NCBI GenBank assembly: GCA_041650035.1
Contig: JBAZLY010000002.1
Location: 1 to 64,000 of the forward strand
From: JAQUQI01 sp041650035
GTDB taxonomy: Bacteria > Omnitrophota > Gorgyraeia > JABMRG01
Reading direction: 5' to 3'
Length of the DNA stretch: 64,000 bases
The position numbers were made by a program, and so were the translations under genes. Below the pieces are notes generated by a model. It was not told the origin of the DNA. It saw nothing but the letters and a program-made list of their open reading frames with translations, and did no database searches. Positions 8,016-16,785 of the stretch are shown here, piece by piece. How positions within the stretch are numbered: the stretch's first letter is position 1; each line of letters opens with the position of its first letter.

Positions 8016-8762
8016 ATGCCGGTATTAAAAAACACAGACTTGTTAGACCCTTATGTCCGACAATTGATCAGGCCGTATTTTGAAAAATTTTTGACTCTGC
8101 ATGACAACGCTCTCGTCTCCGTGTTCATATACGGCAGTTGCGCCAGCAGTGAATTCAAAAAAGGCTCATCCGACATAAACAGCGCGGCCGTTTTTAAGCA
8201 AGTAAGCCCCGTGGAACTTAAAAAGAGCCTTGGCGCGGTTAATGCCGGGATACGGCGCGGCATTAATACGCCTCTTTTTCTCACGCATGATTATATCATG
8301 TCATCACTTGATACCTTTCCTATAGAATTCCTTGAAATGAAGGAACATAATGTGCTCATATACGGAGAGGATGTCCTTTCCGGCATAAGCATCGATCTTA
8401 AGCACCTGCGTTTTATCTGCGAAGAGCAGATAAAGGGCAGGCTTATCAGGCTGCGGCAGGGTTATCTGGAGATAGGTCAAAGACGAAAAGGCATCGAGGC
8501 CCTGATAAAGGATTGTTTTACAGGGTTATTGCCTGTCTTTAAAGCGCTGTTAAGGATAAAGGGTGTCCCCGCCTTAAAAACAAAAGAGGATAACATTAAT
8601 GCCCTCGGGACCGCGTTCGGTATTGAAACAGGTATTTTTTTCGCCATACTCGCGGATAAAAGAAACGACGGGAGGATCAGCGGGTATGAACTTGAGGAGT
8701 CATTGTTCCGTTTTATTGAACAACTTGAAAAATTATCTGTAATAGTGGATAATATCTTATGA
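8016..8762 (+). CDS. Nucleotidyltransferase-fold protein
   Basis: The 248-residue product carries a nucleotidyltransferase-like start: 'VSVFIYGSCASSEFKKGSSDIN'-type sequence at about residues 38-58, where active members have GS followed by a D-x-D pair. Here the second Asp is replaced (SSDIN), so catalysis is doubtful. The C-terminal half is helical, as in minimal nucleotidyltransferases with a HEPN-like partner domain. ATG 8016 is preferred to 7959 because AAGAAAGGA precedes it. The stop codon overlaps the TPM-domain gene. Its substrate is unknown. Confidence 0.6.
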   Translation: MPVLKNTDLLDPYVRQLIRPYFEKFLTLHDNALVSVFIYGSCASSEFKKGSSDINSAAVFKQVSPVELKKSLGAVNAGIRRGINTPLFLTHDYIMSSLDTFPIEFLEMKEHNVLIYGEDVLSGISIDLKHLRFICEEQIKGRLIRLRQGYLEIGQRRKGIEALIKDCFTGLLPVFKALLRIKGVPALKTKEDNINALGTAFGIETGIFFAILADKRNDGRISGYELEESLFRFIEQLEKLSVIVDNIL

Positions 8763-9562
8763 ATAAGCCTGCCGTAGCGCGCTTATCCGTCCGGACAAAT
8801 AAGCTGTTTTTAACAGTTATATGCTTATGCTCTTTGATCTTTCCCGCGGGGCTTACCGCCGGGCCGGATGAGTCATACCCGGCGCCCAAGGGTTATGTAA
8901 GCGATTATGCCGGCATATTAAGCCAGCAGGCTGTCCGGACAGCCGACTCTATCGCTAAGCAGGTAGAAGAATTGACCCGGGCGCAGATAACCGTCCTTAT
9001 CGTTAATACGACCAAACCGCTTGAGATTGAACAATACGCGGCAGGGCTCTTTGAAAAATGGGGTATAGGCCAAAAGGGCGAGGATAACGGGATATTGCTT
9101 TTATTTGCCATGGCCGACAGGGGCATCAGGATAGAAACAGGCTATGGCATAGAGGACATCATACCCGACGCCGTGGCAAGCAATGTTATTCACGGTGTTA
9201 TTATACCGCAATTTAGGCAGGGCCATTACGAAAAAGGGGTATTGGCCGGGTTGTTGGCTGTCTCCGATCTTATCGCGCGGGAATATAACGTCAACCTAAA
9301 CCTTGACAAAGACATGTCGGCTATCCGTCAGGAGACGGCGGGACGATTGACACCGTTATCGGCCCTGGCATACCTTTTATTATTTATTTTCATATTCGGC
9401 ATGCGTTCGGGTTTATTATTTTACTTTCTGCTCGGGCCAAACGGCCGCAGGCGCGGAGGTTACTGGTATGGCTCCGGCGGTTTCGGCGGGGGTTTTGGCT
9501 CCGGGTTTGGAGGTTTCGGCGGAGGCATGTCCGGAGGAGGCGGGGCGTCGGGCCAGTGGTAA
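8759..9562 (+). CDS. TPM-domain (YgcG-like) membrane protein
   Basis: The 267-residue protein has a signal peptide (about 13-35). A TPM domain follows (about 44-170: 'YVSDYAGILS', 'ITVLIVNTTKP', 'KGEDNGILLLFAMADRGIRIETGYGIEDIIPD'-type sequence). A membrane helix lies near 200-220, and the tail is almost pure Gly/Phe/Ser. Family members lie in the envelope and are often paired with LemA, as here. They have been linked to stress, photosystem repair and phosphatase activity, but no role is firmly set. It overlaps the upstream stop by four bases (ATGA). Confidence 0.9.
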   Translation: MNKPAVARLSVRTNKLFLTVICLCSLIFPAGLTAGPDESYPAPKGYVSDYAGILSQQAVRTADSIAKQVEELTRAQITVLIVNTTKPLEIEQYAAGLFEKWGIGQKGEDNGILLLFAMADRGIRIETGYGIEDIIPDAVASNVIHGVIIPQFRQGHYEKGVLAGLLAVSDLIAREYNVNLNLDKDMSAIRQETAGRLTPLSALAYLLLFIFIFGMRSGLLFYFLLGPNGRRRGGYWYGSGGFGGGFGSGFGGFGGGMSGGGGASGQW

Positions 9563-9623
9563 CAAAGGCTGACATATAAAACGGGATATGGTATTAATAT
9601 ATAAACTAACAGGAGGATAATAG

Positions 9624-10196
9624 ATGAAAACCGTGTGGGTTGTATTGATCGTGATAGGCGTTATAATTATCATGCTTGCCGGGTGGCTGATCGGGGGGCT
9701 TAACAGAGTGGCTATTCTTAACGAGGCAATAACAGCCTCGTGGAGCCAGGTGGAGAACCAGCTTCAAAGGCGCAATGACCTGATACCAAACCTTGTCAAT
9801 ACGGTAAAAGGTTATGCCGCCCACGAAAAAGGCCTATTTACCGAGGTCACGCAATTGCGCAGTCAATGGGCATCGGCGGCGACAAAAGACGATAAGATAA
9901 AGGCGGCGGAAGGCCTGCAGGGCGCCATATCAAGGCTTTTGCTTGTCGCTGAAAACTATCCCGACCTGAAGGCCAATCAAAACTTTCTCTCATTGCAGGC
10001 CCAGCTTGAGGGGACAGAAAACCGCGTATCGGTTGAGAGAAACAGGTATAACAGGGCTGTCCAGATGTTTAACAGTTATATAAGAACTATAGCAGGGGGC
10101 ATATTCGCCCGGATACGCGGGCTTGATAAGCCGGCAGGGTACTTTGAGGCCGAGTCGGCCGCGAAGGCCGTTCCGAAGGTTGATTTTCAAATCTAA
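9624..10196 (+). CDS. lemA: LemA family protein
   Basis: The 190-residue LemA protein has one N-terminal membrane helix (about 4-24) and a long helical domain facing out of the cytoplasm. It shows the family pattern 'WSQVENQLQRRNDLIPNLVNTVKGYA', 'HEKGLFTEVTQLRSQW', 'LKANQNFLSLQAQLEGTENRVSVERNRYN' in broken form, then 'FARIRGLDKPAGYFEAE'. AGGAGG precedes the start. It follows the TPM gene by 61 bases, a pairing common in bacteria. The biochemical role is unknown. Confidence 0.95.
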   Translation: MKTVWVVLIVIGVIIIMLAGWLIGGLNRVAILNEAITASWSQVENQLQRRNDLIPNLVNTVKGYAAHEKGLFTEVTQLRSQWASAATKDDKIKAAEGLQGAISRLLLVAENYPDLKANQNFLSLQAQLEGTENRVSVERNRYNRAVQMFNSYIRTIAGGIFARIRGLDKPAGYFEAESAAKAVPKVDFQI

Positions 10197-10214
10197 TGAA
10201 AGGATAGGGTATAG

Positions 10215-11534
10215 ATGAAAAAAATATTTGTGCTCGACACGAATGTCCTTTTGCATAATTCTGCCTCACTGCTGGCATTCACGGACAATGAGGTTGTCAT
10301 CCCTATAGAAGTCATAGAAGAACTTGACGAGTTTAAAAAAGACCATGACGAAAAGGGCCGCAACGCCAGGGAAACAATAAGACAGCTTGATAACTTCAGG
10401 AGAAAAGGAAAACTGGGTAATGGCGTTGCCACTGAAAACGGCGGGCTTATACGCGTCATTGCTAACATGGACCTAACACAGGCTATAAGAGAGCTTGGGC
10501 TTTCGCCTAACGTGGCGGACAACAGGATACTGATGACCGCGTATCTTCTGCAAAACCAGCAGATGAAGGTCATCTTTGTCTCAAAGGACATAAACGCCCG
10601 GGTCAAGGCTGATGCCATCGGCATCAAGGCAATGGATTTTGAAAAGGAAAAAATAGACTTTGATAAGTTGTATACCGGCTGGCGCGCGGTCAAGATGCAA
10701 AAGGAAAAGATAGATGAATTCTACGAGAACAAGTCAACACGGGAAGGGGTATCTTCCGATCTCATGCCGAATGAATTCGTTTTTTTTTCAGACGCTGATA
10801 ATGAAAAGCACACGGCACTGGCCAGGCACGACGCAGAAAAAAAGACATTCCAGCAAATCAGGCACGGGGGCAAGCAGATATGGAGCATCAATGCCCGCAA
10901 CAAGGAACAGGTTATGGCGCAGGAACTGCTCTGCGATGACAGCATAAAGCTCGTAACCTTGGTGGGCAGCGCGGGAACAGGAAAAACACTGCTTGCCCTG
11001 GCCGCGGGCCTGCAAAAGGTCTTTGATGACGCCACATACGACAGGCTTCTTATATCAAGGCCTATAATGCCTCTTGGCAGGGATATCGGGTATCTGCCCG
11101 GCACAAAAGAGGAAAAGCTCGAAAACTGGATGGAGCCTATTTTTGACAATCTTGAATTCATCCTGTCAATGCACCGCAAAAAACAGCGCGGGAAATTTAA
11201 AACAATTAACGACCTCCTTGGCACAGGGCTTTTACAGCTCGAGGCGCTCACGTATATGCGCGGCAGGAGCATACCTAAACAATTTATAATTATCGACGAG
11301 GCGCAAAACTTGACGCCTCACGAGATAAAGACCGTCATAACCAGGACTGGAAATTACGCCAAGATGGTCCTGACAGGCGACCCTTATCAGATAGATAATC
11401 CATATCTTGATTCGTCAAGCAACGGCTTGACGTATTGCGTTGAAAAAATGAAAAACCAACCCATGTTCGGACACGTGACATTAACGAGCAGTGAGAGAAG
11501 CGAACTCGCCTCCATCGCGGCAAAGATGCTGTAA
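10215..11534 (+). CDS. PhoH-family ATPase with N-terminal PIN domain
   Basis: The 439-residue protein fuses a PIN ribonuclease domain (about 1-130: 'IFVLDTNVLLHN', 'IPIEVIEELDEFK', 'NVADNRILMTAYL') to a PhoH-like P-loop ATPase domain. Walker A is 'VGSAGTGKT' (about residue 253) and Walker B is 'FIIIDEAQNLTP'. The architecture matches YlaK/PhoH2-type proteins, which couple ATP use to RNA unwinding and cutting in the cytoplasm. It starts 18 bases after lemA, so the three genes may be one unit. RNA targets are unknown. Confidence 0.93.
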   Translation: MKKIFVLDTNVLLHNSASLLAFTDNEVVIPIEVIEELDEFKKDHDEKGRNARETIRQLDNFRRKGKLGNGVATENGGLIRVIANMDLTQAIRELGLSPNVADNRILMTAYLLQNQQMKVIFVSKDINARVKADAIGIKAMDFEKEKIDFDKLYTGWRAVKMQKEKIDEFYENKSTREGVSSDLMPNEFVFFSDADNEKHTALARHDAEKKTFQQIRHGGKQIWSINARNKEQVMAQELLCDDSIKLVTLVGSAGTGKTLLALAAGLQKVFDDATYDRLLISRPIMPLGRDIGYLPGTKEEKLENWMEPIFDNLEFILSMHRKKQRGKFKTINDLLGTGLLQLEALTYMRGRSIPKQFIIIDEAQNLTPHEIKTVITRTGNYAKMVLTGDPYQIDNPYLDSSSNGLTYCVEKMKNQPMFGHVTLTSSERSELASIAAKML

Positions 11535-11575
11535 GAGGCCGCGCGGGCGATAAGATATAAAAATTAGAGGAGAAA

Positions 11576-12838
11576 ATGAAATTAGACACGGCTTATGCCG
11601 ATAAATTTATCAAAAACGGCGCGTTGGAAGACATTAGATCCGAGGTTGTTGACTGCCATAATATGCTCGAAAAAGGCTTGGGCCCGGGAGCGGATTACCT
11701 GGGTTGGCTGCATCTTCCGTCACAAACAGATAAAGGATCTCTTAAAGAAATAGACTCGGCGGCTGCGGCACTTAAGAACTCCTGCTCCGCCTGCGTTATA
11801 ATTGGCATAGGCGGTTCATACCTGGGGGCCCGGGCGGCCATGGAGTTTATGGATATCACCGGCGGGATAAGGATCGTATTCGCTGGCAATAACATAGATC
11901 CCGATTACCTAAGCCGCAGGCTTGACGGATTAAAAGGCCTGGACATAGCGGTCAATGTTATCTCAAAGTCAGGCACAACGCTGGAGCCCGCCGCGGCATT
12001 CAGGGTCGTCATGGATGAAATGAAAAAACGCTACGACGCGAATGAACTTAAAAAACGCGTTGTCTGCACGACGACGAGGTCAAAGGGCGCGCTTTTTGAG
12101 ATAGCTCGAAAAAACGGATACGGCCTTTTCTTTATACCTGAAAACATAGGCGGCAGATTCTCCGTCCTGACACCCGTAGGTCTTTTGCCTATGGCCATAG
12201 CGGGCATAGACATTAATGAGGTCATCAAAGGCGCGGCCCGGGCGGAAGACATGAGCATGTCCTGCGATTTGGATAAAAACCTTTCCTATAAATACGCCGT
12301 TTACAGAAACCTCTTCTACAGGATGGGTAAAAAAATAGAGATAGGGGCAAGTTTTCACCAGTCAATGCTCTATGTGCTTGAATGGTGGAAACAGCTCTAC
12401 GCGGAGAGCGAAGGAAAAGACGGTAAAGGCATTGTCCCCATCACAGCGATATTCTCCACAGACCTTCACGCCAACGGGCAATTAATACAGGAAGGTGAAC
12501 GAAATATTTTCGAGACCTTCCTTGCCATAGACGAAAAAGGCAAAGATATCAGCCTGCCTGCCTGTGACGACAACCTTGACGGCTTAAATTACCTCTCCGG
12601 AAAGGGGCTAAGCTTTATCAACAAGATGGCTTATAAAGGAACGTCCCTGGCCCATATGCAGGGAGGCGTGCCCAATATGACATTGTCCGTGAAAGAAAGA
12701 TCCGCCTTTTGTCTGGGGCAGATATTTTATTTTTTCCAGCGAGCGGTGGGGCTTTCAGGGTATATGCTTAAGGTCAATCCGTTTAATCAGCCCGGGGTTG
12801 AGGCGTATAAGAAAAATATGCTTTCACTGCTTAAGTAA
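11576..12838 (+). CDS. pgi: Glucose-6-phosphate isomerase
   Basis: The 420-residue cytoplasmic enzyme interconverts glucose-6-phosphate and fructose-6-phosphate in glycolysis and gluconeogenesis. Family signatures are 'IGIGGSYLGARAAMEF' and 'VISKSGTTLEPAAAF' (sugar-phosphate binding), 'GGRFSVLTPVGLLP' and 'DLHANGQLIQEG'. The conserved C-terminal block reads 'GVPNMTLSV'. The short length fits the compact Firmicutes-type Pgi. AGAGGAG precedes the start. Confidence 0.95.
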   Translation: MKLDTAYADKFIKNGALEDIRSEVVDCHNMLEKGLGPGADYLGWLHLPSQTDKGSLKEIDSAAAALKNSCSACVIIGIGGSYLGARAAMEFMDITGGIRIVFAGNNIDPDYLSRRLDGLKGLDIAVNVISKSGTTLEPAAAFRVVMDEMKKRYDANELKKRVVCTTTRSKGALFEIARKNGYGLFFIPENIGGRFSVLTPVGLLPMAIAGIDINEVIKGAARAEDMSMSCDLDKNLSYKYAVYRNLFYRMGKKIEIGASFHQSMLYVLEWWKQLYAESEGKDGKGIVPITAIFSTDLHANGQLIQEGERNIFETFLAIDEKGKDISLPACDDNLDGLNYLSGKGLSFINKMAYKGTSLAHMQGGVPNMTLSVKERSAFCLGQIFYFFQRAVGLSGYMLKVNPFNQPGVEAYKKNMLSLLK

Positions 12839-12879
12839 CAGTGGTAATGCAGCACCGTAAGCGAACTCGGGTATAGTAT

Positions 12880-13635
12880 ATGGGAAAAAATTTTTATATT
12901 TTTTTTACCGGTATTGCCGTTTGCGCGGGGTTTTTAGCCTGCGGATGCGCGACAACATTTAATCCCGCCACAGGCCGCAATGAGGCCATATTTATAAACA
13001 CCGCGTCGGAGATTGCCATAGGAAAAAGCGCGGCCTCGCAGATCGGGCAGAAATACAAAATAAGCAAAGATGGGCTTGCCGTATTACGGCTTGAGGACAT
13101 AGGCAAGAGGGTAGCCGCGGCATCCGACAGGACGGACCTTAATTACAAATTTTACCTGATAGAAGACGAAACATTAAACGCCTTTACAATACCGGGAGGA
13201 CATGTATATATCCACAGAGGCCTTTATAACAGGCTTGATGACGACCAGCTGGCCGCTGTTATGGGGCACGAGATAGGCCATGTCGCGGCAAGGCATATCG
13301 TAAAGAAAATGCAGGCGGGCCTCGGCTACCAATTGCTTTCAACAATCGCGCTTATGGCATACACGAACAATCAAGATGATAAAAAAAATAAGCAGGCAGG
13401 CTATGCTGCTTACGCTGGCGCGACCGCCTTTAACCTTGTTCAGTTAGGCTATAGCAGAAAGGATGAATACGAAGCCGATGGGCTTGCCGTAAAATATACC
13501 ACGGCCGCGGGTTTTGATCCGGAGGGCATGAAACGGGCCCTTGAGGTGCTAAAATCAGACGAAGAAAAAGGTATAGCTGTTACTTATATATTAAGGTCTC
13601 ATCCCTATATTGACGAACGTATCAACAGGCTTTAA
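12880..13635 (+). CDS. M48-family metalloprotease, probable lipoprotein
   Basis: The 251-residue product has a lipoprotein-like signal ('VCAGFLACGCA'; Cys 21 or 23 could be lipidated). A zinc-protease domain follows with H-E-x-x-H at residues 130-134 ('MGHEIGHVAARH') and the downstream Glu ligand in 'RKDEYEADGLAVKY'. The layout resembles LoiP/BepA-type periplasmic proteases that check outer-membrane proteins. It ends soon after the conserved 'SHPYIDERI' without a TPR extension. No clear ribosome site is visible. Confidence 0.88.
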   Translation: MGKNFYIFFTGIAVCAGFLACGCATTFNPATGRNEAIFINTASEIAIGKSAASQIGQKYKISKDGLAVLRLEDIGKRVAAASDRTDLNYKFYLIEDETLNAFTIPGGHVYIHRGLYNRLDDDQLAAVMGHEIGHVAARHIVKKMQAGLGYQLLSTIALMAYTNNQDDKKNKQAGYAAYAGATAFNLVQLGYSRKDEYEADGLAVKYTTAAGFDPEGMKRALEVLKSDEEKGIAVTYILRSHPYIDERINRL

Positions 13636-13674
13636 AACAGGCGTGTAAACATCTTTTAAAAAAGGAGAGGGTAT

Positions 13675-14544
13675 ATGGCGAAAAAAATAAAGTTGCTAAT
13701 ATCTTTAGTGTTTTGCCTGTCATTTTCAGCTGGCGCAAACCTTTACGCTGAAGAGACCATATCGTTGACCACTTATTACCCCGCTCCCTACGGCGAATAC
13801 GATTCGCTTTCCATAGGAAGCGGCTATACCGCCTCAACCACAGACGGCACGCTTACCGTTGAAGGCAGTATCGGCATTAAGACGCAGACACCCAATGCCC
13901 CACTTGTAGTCTACGGAGGAGAGGGTTCTTATACAGCGCCTAATTTCGGCAGTACCAACAGGGGCGCTATACATGTGAGAAGCCTTACAAGCAATACAAG
14001 AAACGCCATAACATTTAGTCCGGCCGGCACAGACAGCGCGCAGGCAGGCATCTATGTCCATCAGGACAATGCCGCCGGCACGCATATGTATCTGGCGACA
14101 ACAAATAGTTACGCCACCGGCCCGCAGACAAGGGTGGCCATCTTAAATTCGGGTTATGTCGGCATAGGAACAACAACCCCCTCATACCCTTTGCATATGG
14201 GGAGCGGGGCATATTGTTCGACAGCCGGGGCATGGACAAATGTCTCCGATATAGCGCTTAAGGAAAATATAACCGACCTGGACTACGGCCTAAAAGAGGT
14301 CATGCTGATACAACCGAGAAAATTTAACATGAAACAAGACGGCTCACGGCAGATTGGGTTTATCGCGCAGGAGATAGAAGGGGTAGTCCCTGAAGTAGTT
14401 AGCGGAAACGACGGCAATAAAGGTATCTCTTACGGACCTCTTAACGCGGTTTTGGTAAATGCCGTAAAAGAGCTTCAAGGACAAATAGAAGACTTAAAAG
14501 CCGTGATAGAGGAATTAAGGCAAAGACTTGACAGCCGAACATGA
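13675..14544 (+). CDS. Secreted protein with S74 intramolecular chaperone domain
   Basis: The 289-residue protein has a signal peptide (to about residue 25). After it comes 'ISLTTYYPAPYGEYDSLS', which looks like a pilin-like or surface leader segment. A repetitive low-complexity middle ('VGIGTTTPSYPLHMGS') follows, then a C-terminal S74 chaperone ('VSDIALKENITDLDYGLK', 'IGFIAQEIEGVVPEVV'). In phage tail fibres this domain trimerises a fibre and then cuts itself off at the Ser-Asp step; Ser-Asp and the Lys of 'SDIALK' are kept. The C-terminal end is coiled coil. The stop overlaps the next gene. A trimeric surface fibre is inferred. Confidence 0.82.
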   Translation: MAKKIKLLISLVFCLSFSAGANLYAEETISLTTYYPAPYGEYDSLSIGSGYTASTTDGTLTVEGSIGIKTQTPNAPLVVYGGEGSYTAPNFGSTNRGAIHVRSLTSNTRNAITFSPAGTDSAQAGIYVHQDNAAGTHMYLATTNSYATGPQTRVAILNSGYVGIGTTTPSYPLHMGSGAYCSTAGAWTNVSDIALKENITDLDYGLKEVMLIQPRKFNMKQDGSRQIGFIAQEIEGVVPEVVSGNDGNKGISYGPLNAVLVNAVKELQGQIEDLKAVIEELRQRLDSRT

Positions 14545-15230
14545 TTATCCCTAAATTCCATAGACCTAAAAGGTCATTAACGACAAGCCAGGCAAGGGCA
14601 ATTGACAGAAAAACCATAAACAGGCACGGCATACCTGCCGCCATACTTATGGAAAATGCCGGCATGTCAATCGCCCGCGCGGGGCTTGACATCATCCGGA
14701 AACAAGGCAAAAACAAGAAACGGGCATCTGTCGGCATATTCTGCGGCAAGGGCAATAACGGCGGCGACGGACTGGTATGCGCCAGATATCTTTTAAGCGC
14801 GGGTTGTGACGTTGATATATACCTTATGTGCCGGAAACCGCAGATCTTTGGTATTTCATACTTTAACCTGATTGCCCTGGAAAGAATGAACCGGCGTATA
14901 CATGAACTACTAACAACCCGCGATATTAATACCTTGAAAAAACGTCTTAAGTCAGATATAATAATTGATGCCATATTCGGCACAGGCTTTAACGGTATAC
15001 CCGGGGGTATTTATAAAAATATAATAATACTCATCAATGAAAGTTTGGCATACACAATATCGGCGGATATACCTTCAGGCTTGGATGCGGATTCCGGCAG
15101 GGCACGGGCGGAAGCGGTAAAAGCCGATATGACCGTAACAATGGGTTTTGCAAAAAAAGGTTTTTATCAAAACGACGGGCCAGGACTTTGCGGCGATATC
15201 AGGATAGCTGATATCGGTTTAAGGCCATAA
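14541..15230 (+). CDS. nnrE: NAD(P)H-hydrate epimerase (YjeF N-terminal domain)
   Basis: The 229-residue protein matches the stand-alone YjeF_N epimerase, which converts R-NAD(P)HX to the S form for repair by the dehydratase. Seen: 'ARAIDRKTINRHGIPAAILMENAG'-type start (broken here), the glycine motif 'GIFCGKGNNGGDGLVCAR', 'DAIFGTGFNG' and 'SADIPSGLDADSG', ending 'GFYQNDGP'. The C-terminal ADP-dependent dehydratase domain is absent, so NnrD must be encoded elsewhere. It overlaps the S74 gene by four bases. Confidence 0.88.
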   Translation: MIIPKFHRPKRSLTTSQARAIDRKTINRHGIPAAILMENAGMSIARAGLDIIRKQGKNKKRASVGIFCGKGNNGGDGLVCARYLLSAGCDVDIYLMCRKPQIFGISYFNLIALERMNRRIHELLTTRDINTLKKRLKSDIIIDAIFGTGFNGIPGGIYKNIIILINESLAYTISADIPSGLDADSGRARAEAVKADMTVTMGFAKKGFYQNDGPGLCGDIRIADIGLRP

Positions 15231-15247
15231 GGCCGAGACAAATTTTT

Positions 15248-15520
15248 ATGCGGGATATAGAGGTTACACAGCCTTCGCAGGATGAAATACTCCAGCTTGA
15301 TATCGGTAAATGGAGCCCCTGGGAATGCAATCCTTCGGAATTTCAAAGGACATACGATAAAGAAGAATGGTTTTTTTTAATCGAGGGCAAGGCTGTAATA
15401 AAAATCGGGGGAGGCAGGCAGATAAGCATCGGCAAGGGCGATCTGGTAAAATTGCCCGAAGGGACGGTATGCGACTGGCGGGTTTTTGAGAATATCCGCA
15501 AGGTTTATACCTTCAGATAA
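15248..15520 (+). CDS. Small cupin-domain protein
   Basis: The 90-residue single-domain cupin has the pattern 'WSPWECNPSEFQRTYDKEEWFFLIEGKA' in separated blocks, then 'GKGDLVKLPEGTVCDWRV'. It fits the Cupin_3 (DUF861) type with a Glu and Trp in the first motif. The strict His ligands of many cupins are not evident, so metal binding and activity are open. It follows nnrE by 17 bases. Confidence 0.75.
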   Translation: MRDIEVTQPSQDEILQLDIGKWSPWECNPSEFQRTYDKEEWFFLIEGKAVIKIGGGRQISIGKGDLVKLPEGTVCDWRVFENIRKVYTFR

Positions 15521-15581
15521 AAATAACGGAATAATTTTTCCTCTTAAGGGTTGTATCTATAAATGACCATCAGGAGGGAAT

Positions 15582-15728
15582 ATGAAAACGTTATACAAAT
15601 GCCAGATATGCGGAAATATTGTCCAGGGCCCGGTTGAGGAATGGTGCCGGCAATGCGGGGGCCACAGGGTTATATTCAAACGCATAGTCCTAAACGATGA
15701 CGAGGCCCTGCTGGCCTCACAGGGGTGA
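15582..15728 (+). CDS. 48-residue zinc-ribbon protein
   Basis: The short reading frame has a strong ribosome site (CAGGAGGG) seven bases before ATG. Two Cys pairs, 'CQIC' (residues 7-10) and 'CRQC' (22-25), form a knuckle typical of a zinc ribbon or rubredoxin-like site, followed by a basic strand 'HRVIFKRIV'. Such proteins bind zinc or iron, and some act as RNA- or ribosome-associated factors. No family name can be given. Confidence 0.7.
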   Translation: MKTLYKCQICGNIVQGPVEEWCRQCGGHRVIFKRIVLNDDEALLASQG

Positions 15729-15782
15729 GGCCGCTTGGGTTTATCACGGAAATACCCTCAAAAATAGACAAGGAGCACATTT

Positions 15783-16475
15783 ATGAGAACTGCATTCGGT
15801 TTTTTTTGCGTTTCAGTAATGTTATTATCGTTTATGGCCATACCATGCGTGTTCGCCGATAATACAAGTTTGAACATTAAAATAAGTGAGGCGGATGACC
15901 TGATACGCGAAATAATGCAGATGCCCGAACAGAGTATACCTGCCGACCTCTTATCAAAGGCCGAGGGGATAGCAATATTCCCGTCTGTCCTTAAGGGCGG
16001 ATTTATATTCGGGGCAAGATACGGAACAGGGGTGGCCCTTCACAGGGATAAAAATACCCGTAAATGGAGCGCGCCTTGTTTTTACAGGATAGCGGGCGGC
16101 AGCTGGGGCCTTCAAATCGGCGGGCAAATAATCGACCTAATACTGGTAATAACGAATGAACGCGGCATGAAGGGCCTATTGCAGAATAATTTTACCCTTG
16201 GAGGCGATGCCGCTGTATCGGCAGGCCCCATAGGGCGTAATGCCGAGGCAAGCACAGACCTGTTTCTTAAGGCAGGTATCCTCTCTTACTCAAGAAGCAA
16301 GGGGCTTTTCGCGGGTATCGCCCTTGACGGCGCCGTATTATCCCCGATAGCGGATGCCAACGAAAACTATTACAACCAAAAGCTTACATCATACGACATA
16401 CTCATGGCCAATAAGGTCCAGCCTACCGCTGAAGGCCGGGCGCTTATCGCGACCATTGATAAATATTCCAAATAA
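15783..16475 (+). CDS. SYLF/Ysc84 lipid-binding domain protein
   Basis: The 230-residue protein has a signal peptide (about 1-25, 'CVFA' cleavage). A SYLF domain follows: 'AEGIAIFPSVLKGGFIFGAR', 'SAPCFYRIAGGSWGLQIG', 'ILVITNERGMKGLL', 'LGGDAAVSAGPIGRNAEA', 'SYSRSKGLFAGIALDGAVL'. This is the full order of the family, which binds phosphoinositides or membranes in eukaryotes. In bacteria it is an envelope protein of unknown role. GGAG precedes the start. Confidence 0.92.
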   Translation: MRTAFGFFCVSVMLLSFMAIPCVFADNTSLNIKISEADDLIREIMQMPEQSIPADLLSKAEGIAIFPSVLKGGFIFGARYGTGVALHRDKNTRKWSAPCFYRIAGGSWGLQIGGQIIDLILVITNERGMKGLLQNNFTLGGDAAVSAGPIGRNAEASTDLFLKAGILSYSRSKGLFAGIALDGAVLSPIADANENYYNQKLTSYDILMANKVQPTAEGRALIATIDKYSK

Positions 16476-16590
16476 CCTTTAGCATATTTACAATCCGGGG
16501 GCCCTGTTTAAATATGCCTTGTCAAGCACCTAAAGGGCGCGCGTTTAAACCCGGCGGGGCCGGGGTGTTGACAGGGAAAAGGAATAAGAC

Positions 16591-16773
16591 ATGAGAGCTA
16601 AAAAGGAAAAGAGAAAGATAATTTTAAAAAAACTCCGGCACGACATGGAAAAAGACAAGGCTGACCCGCACAGGCTTTCCAAATGGCTTAAGATAACGGA
16701 ATCAAAGAAGATGCTCTTTACCCTTGAAGATGAGATAGATAGGCTCACCGAGGAATTAGGAAACCGGGAATAA
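16591..16773 (+). CDS. Small basic coiled-coil protein
   Basis: The 60-residue, strongly charged helical product ('MRAKKEKRKIILKKLRHDME') has heptad-like spacing in its second half ('MLFTLEDEIDRLTEEL'). AAAAGGA lies at good spacing before ATG. It sits 12 bases before nth and is probably co-transcribed. The family is not recognised. Confidence 0.55.
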   Translation: MRAKKEKRKIILKKLRHDMEKDKADPHRLSKWLKITESKKMLFTLEDEIDRLTEELGNRE

Positions 16774-16785
16774 CCTCCGTCTGTT

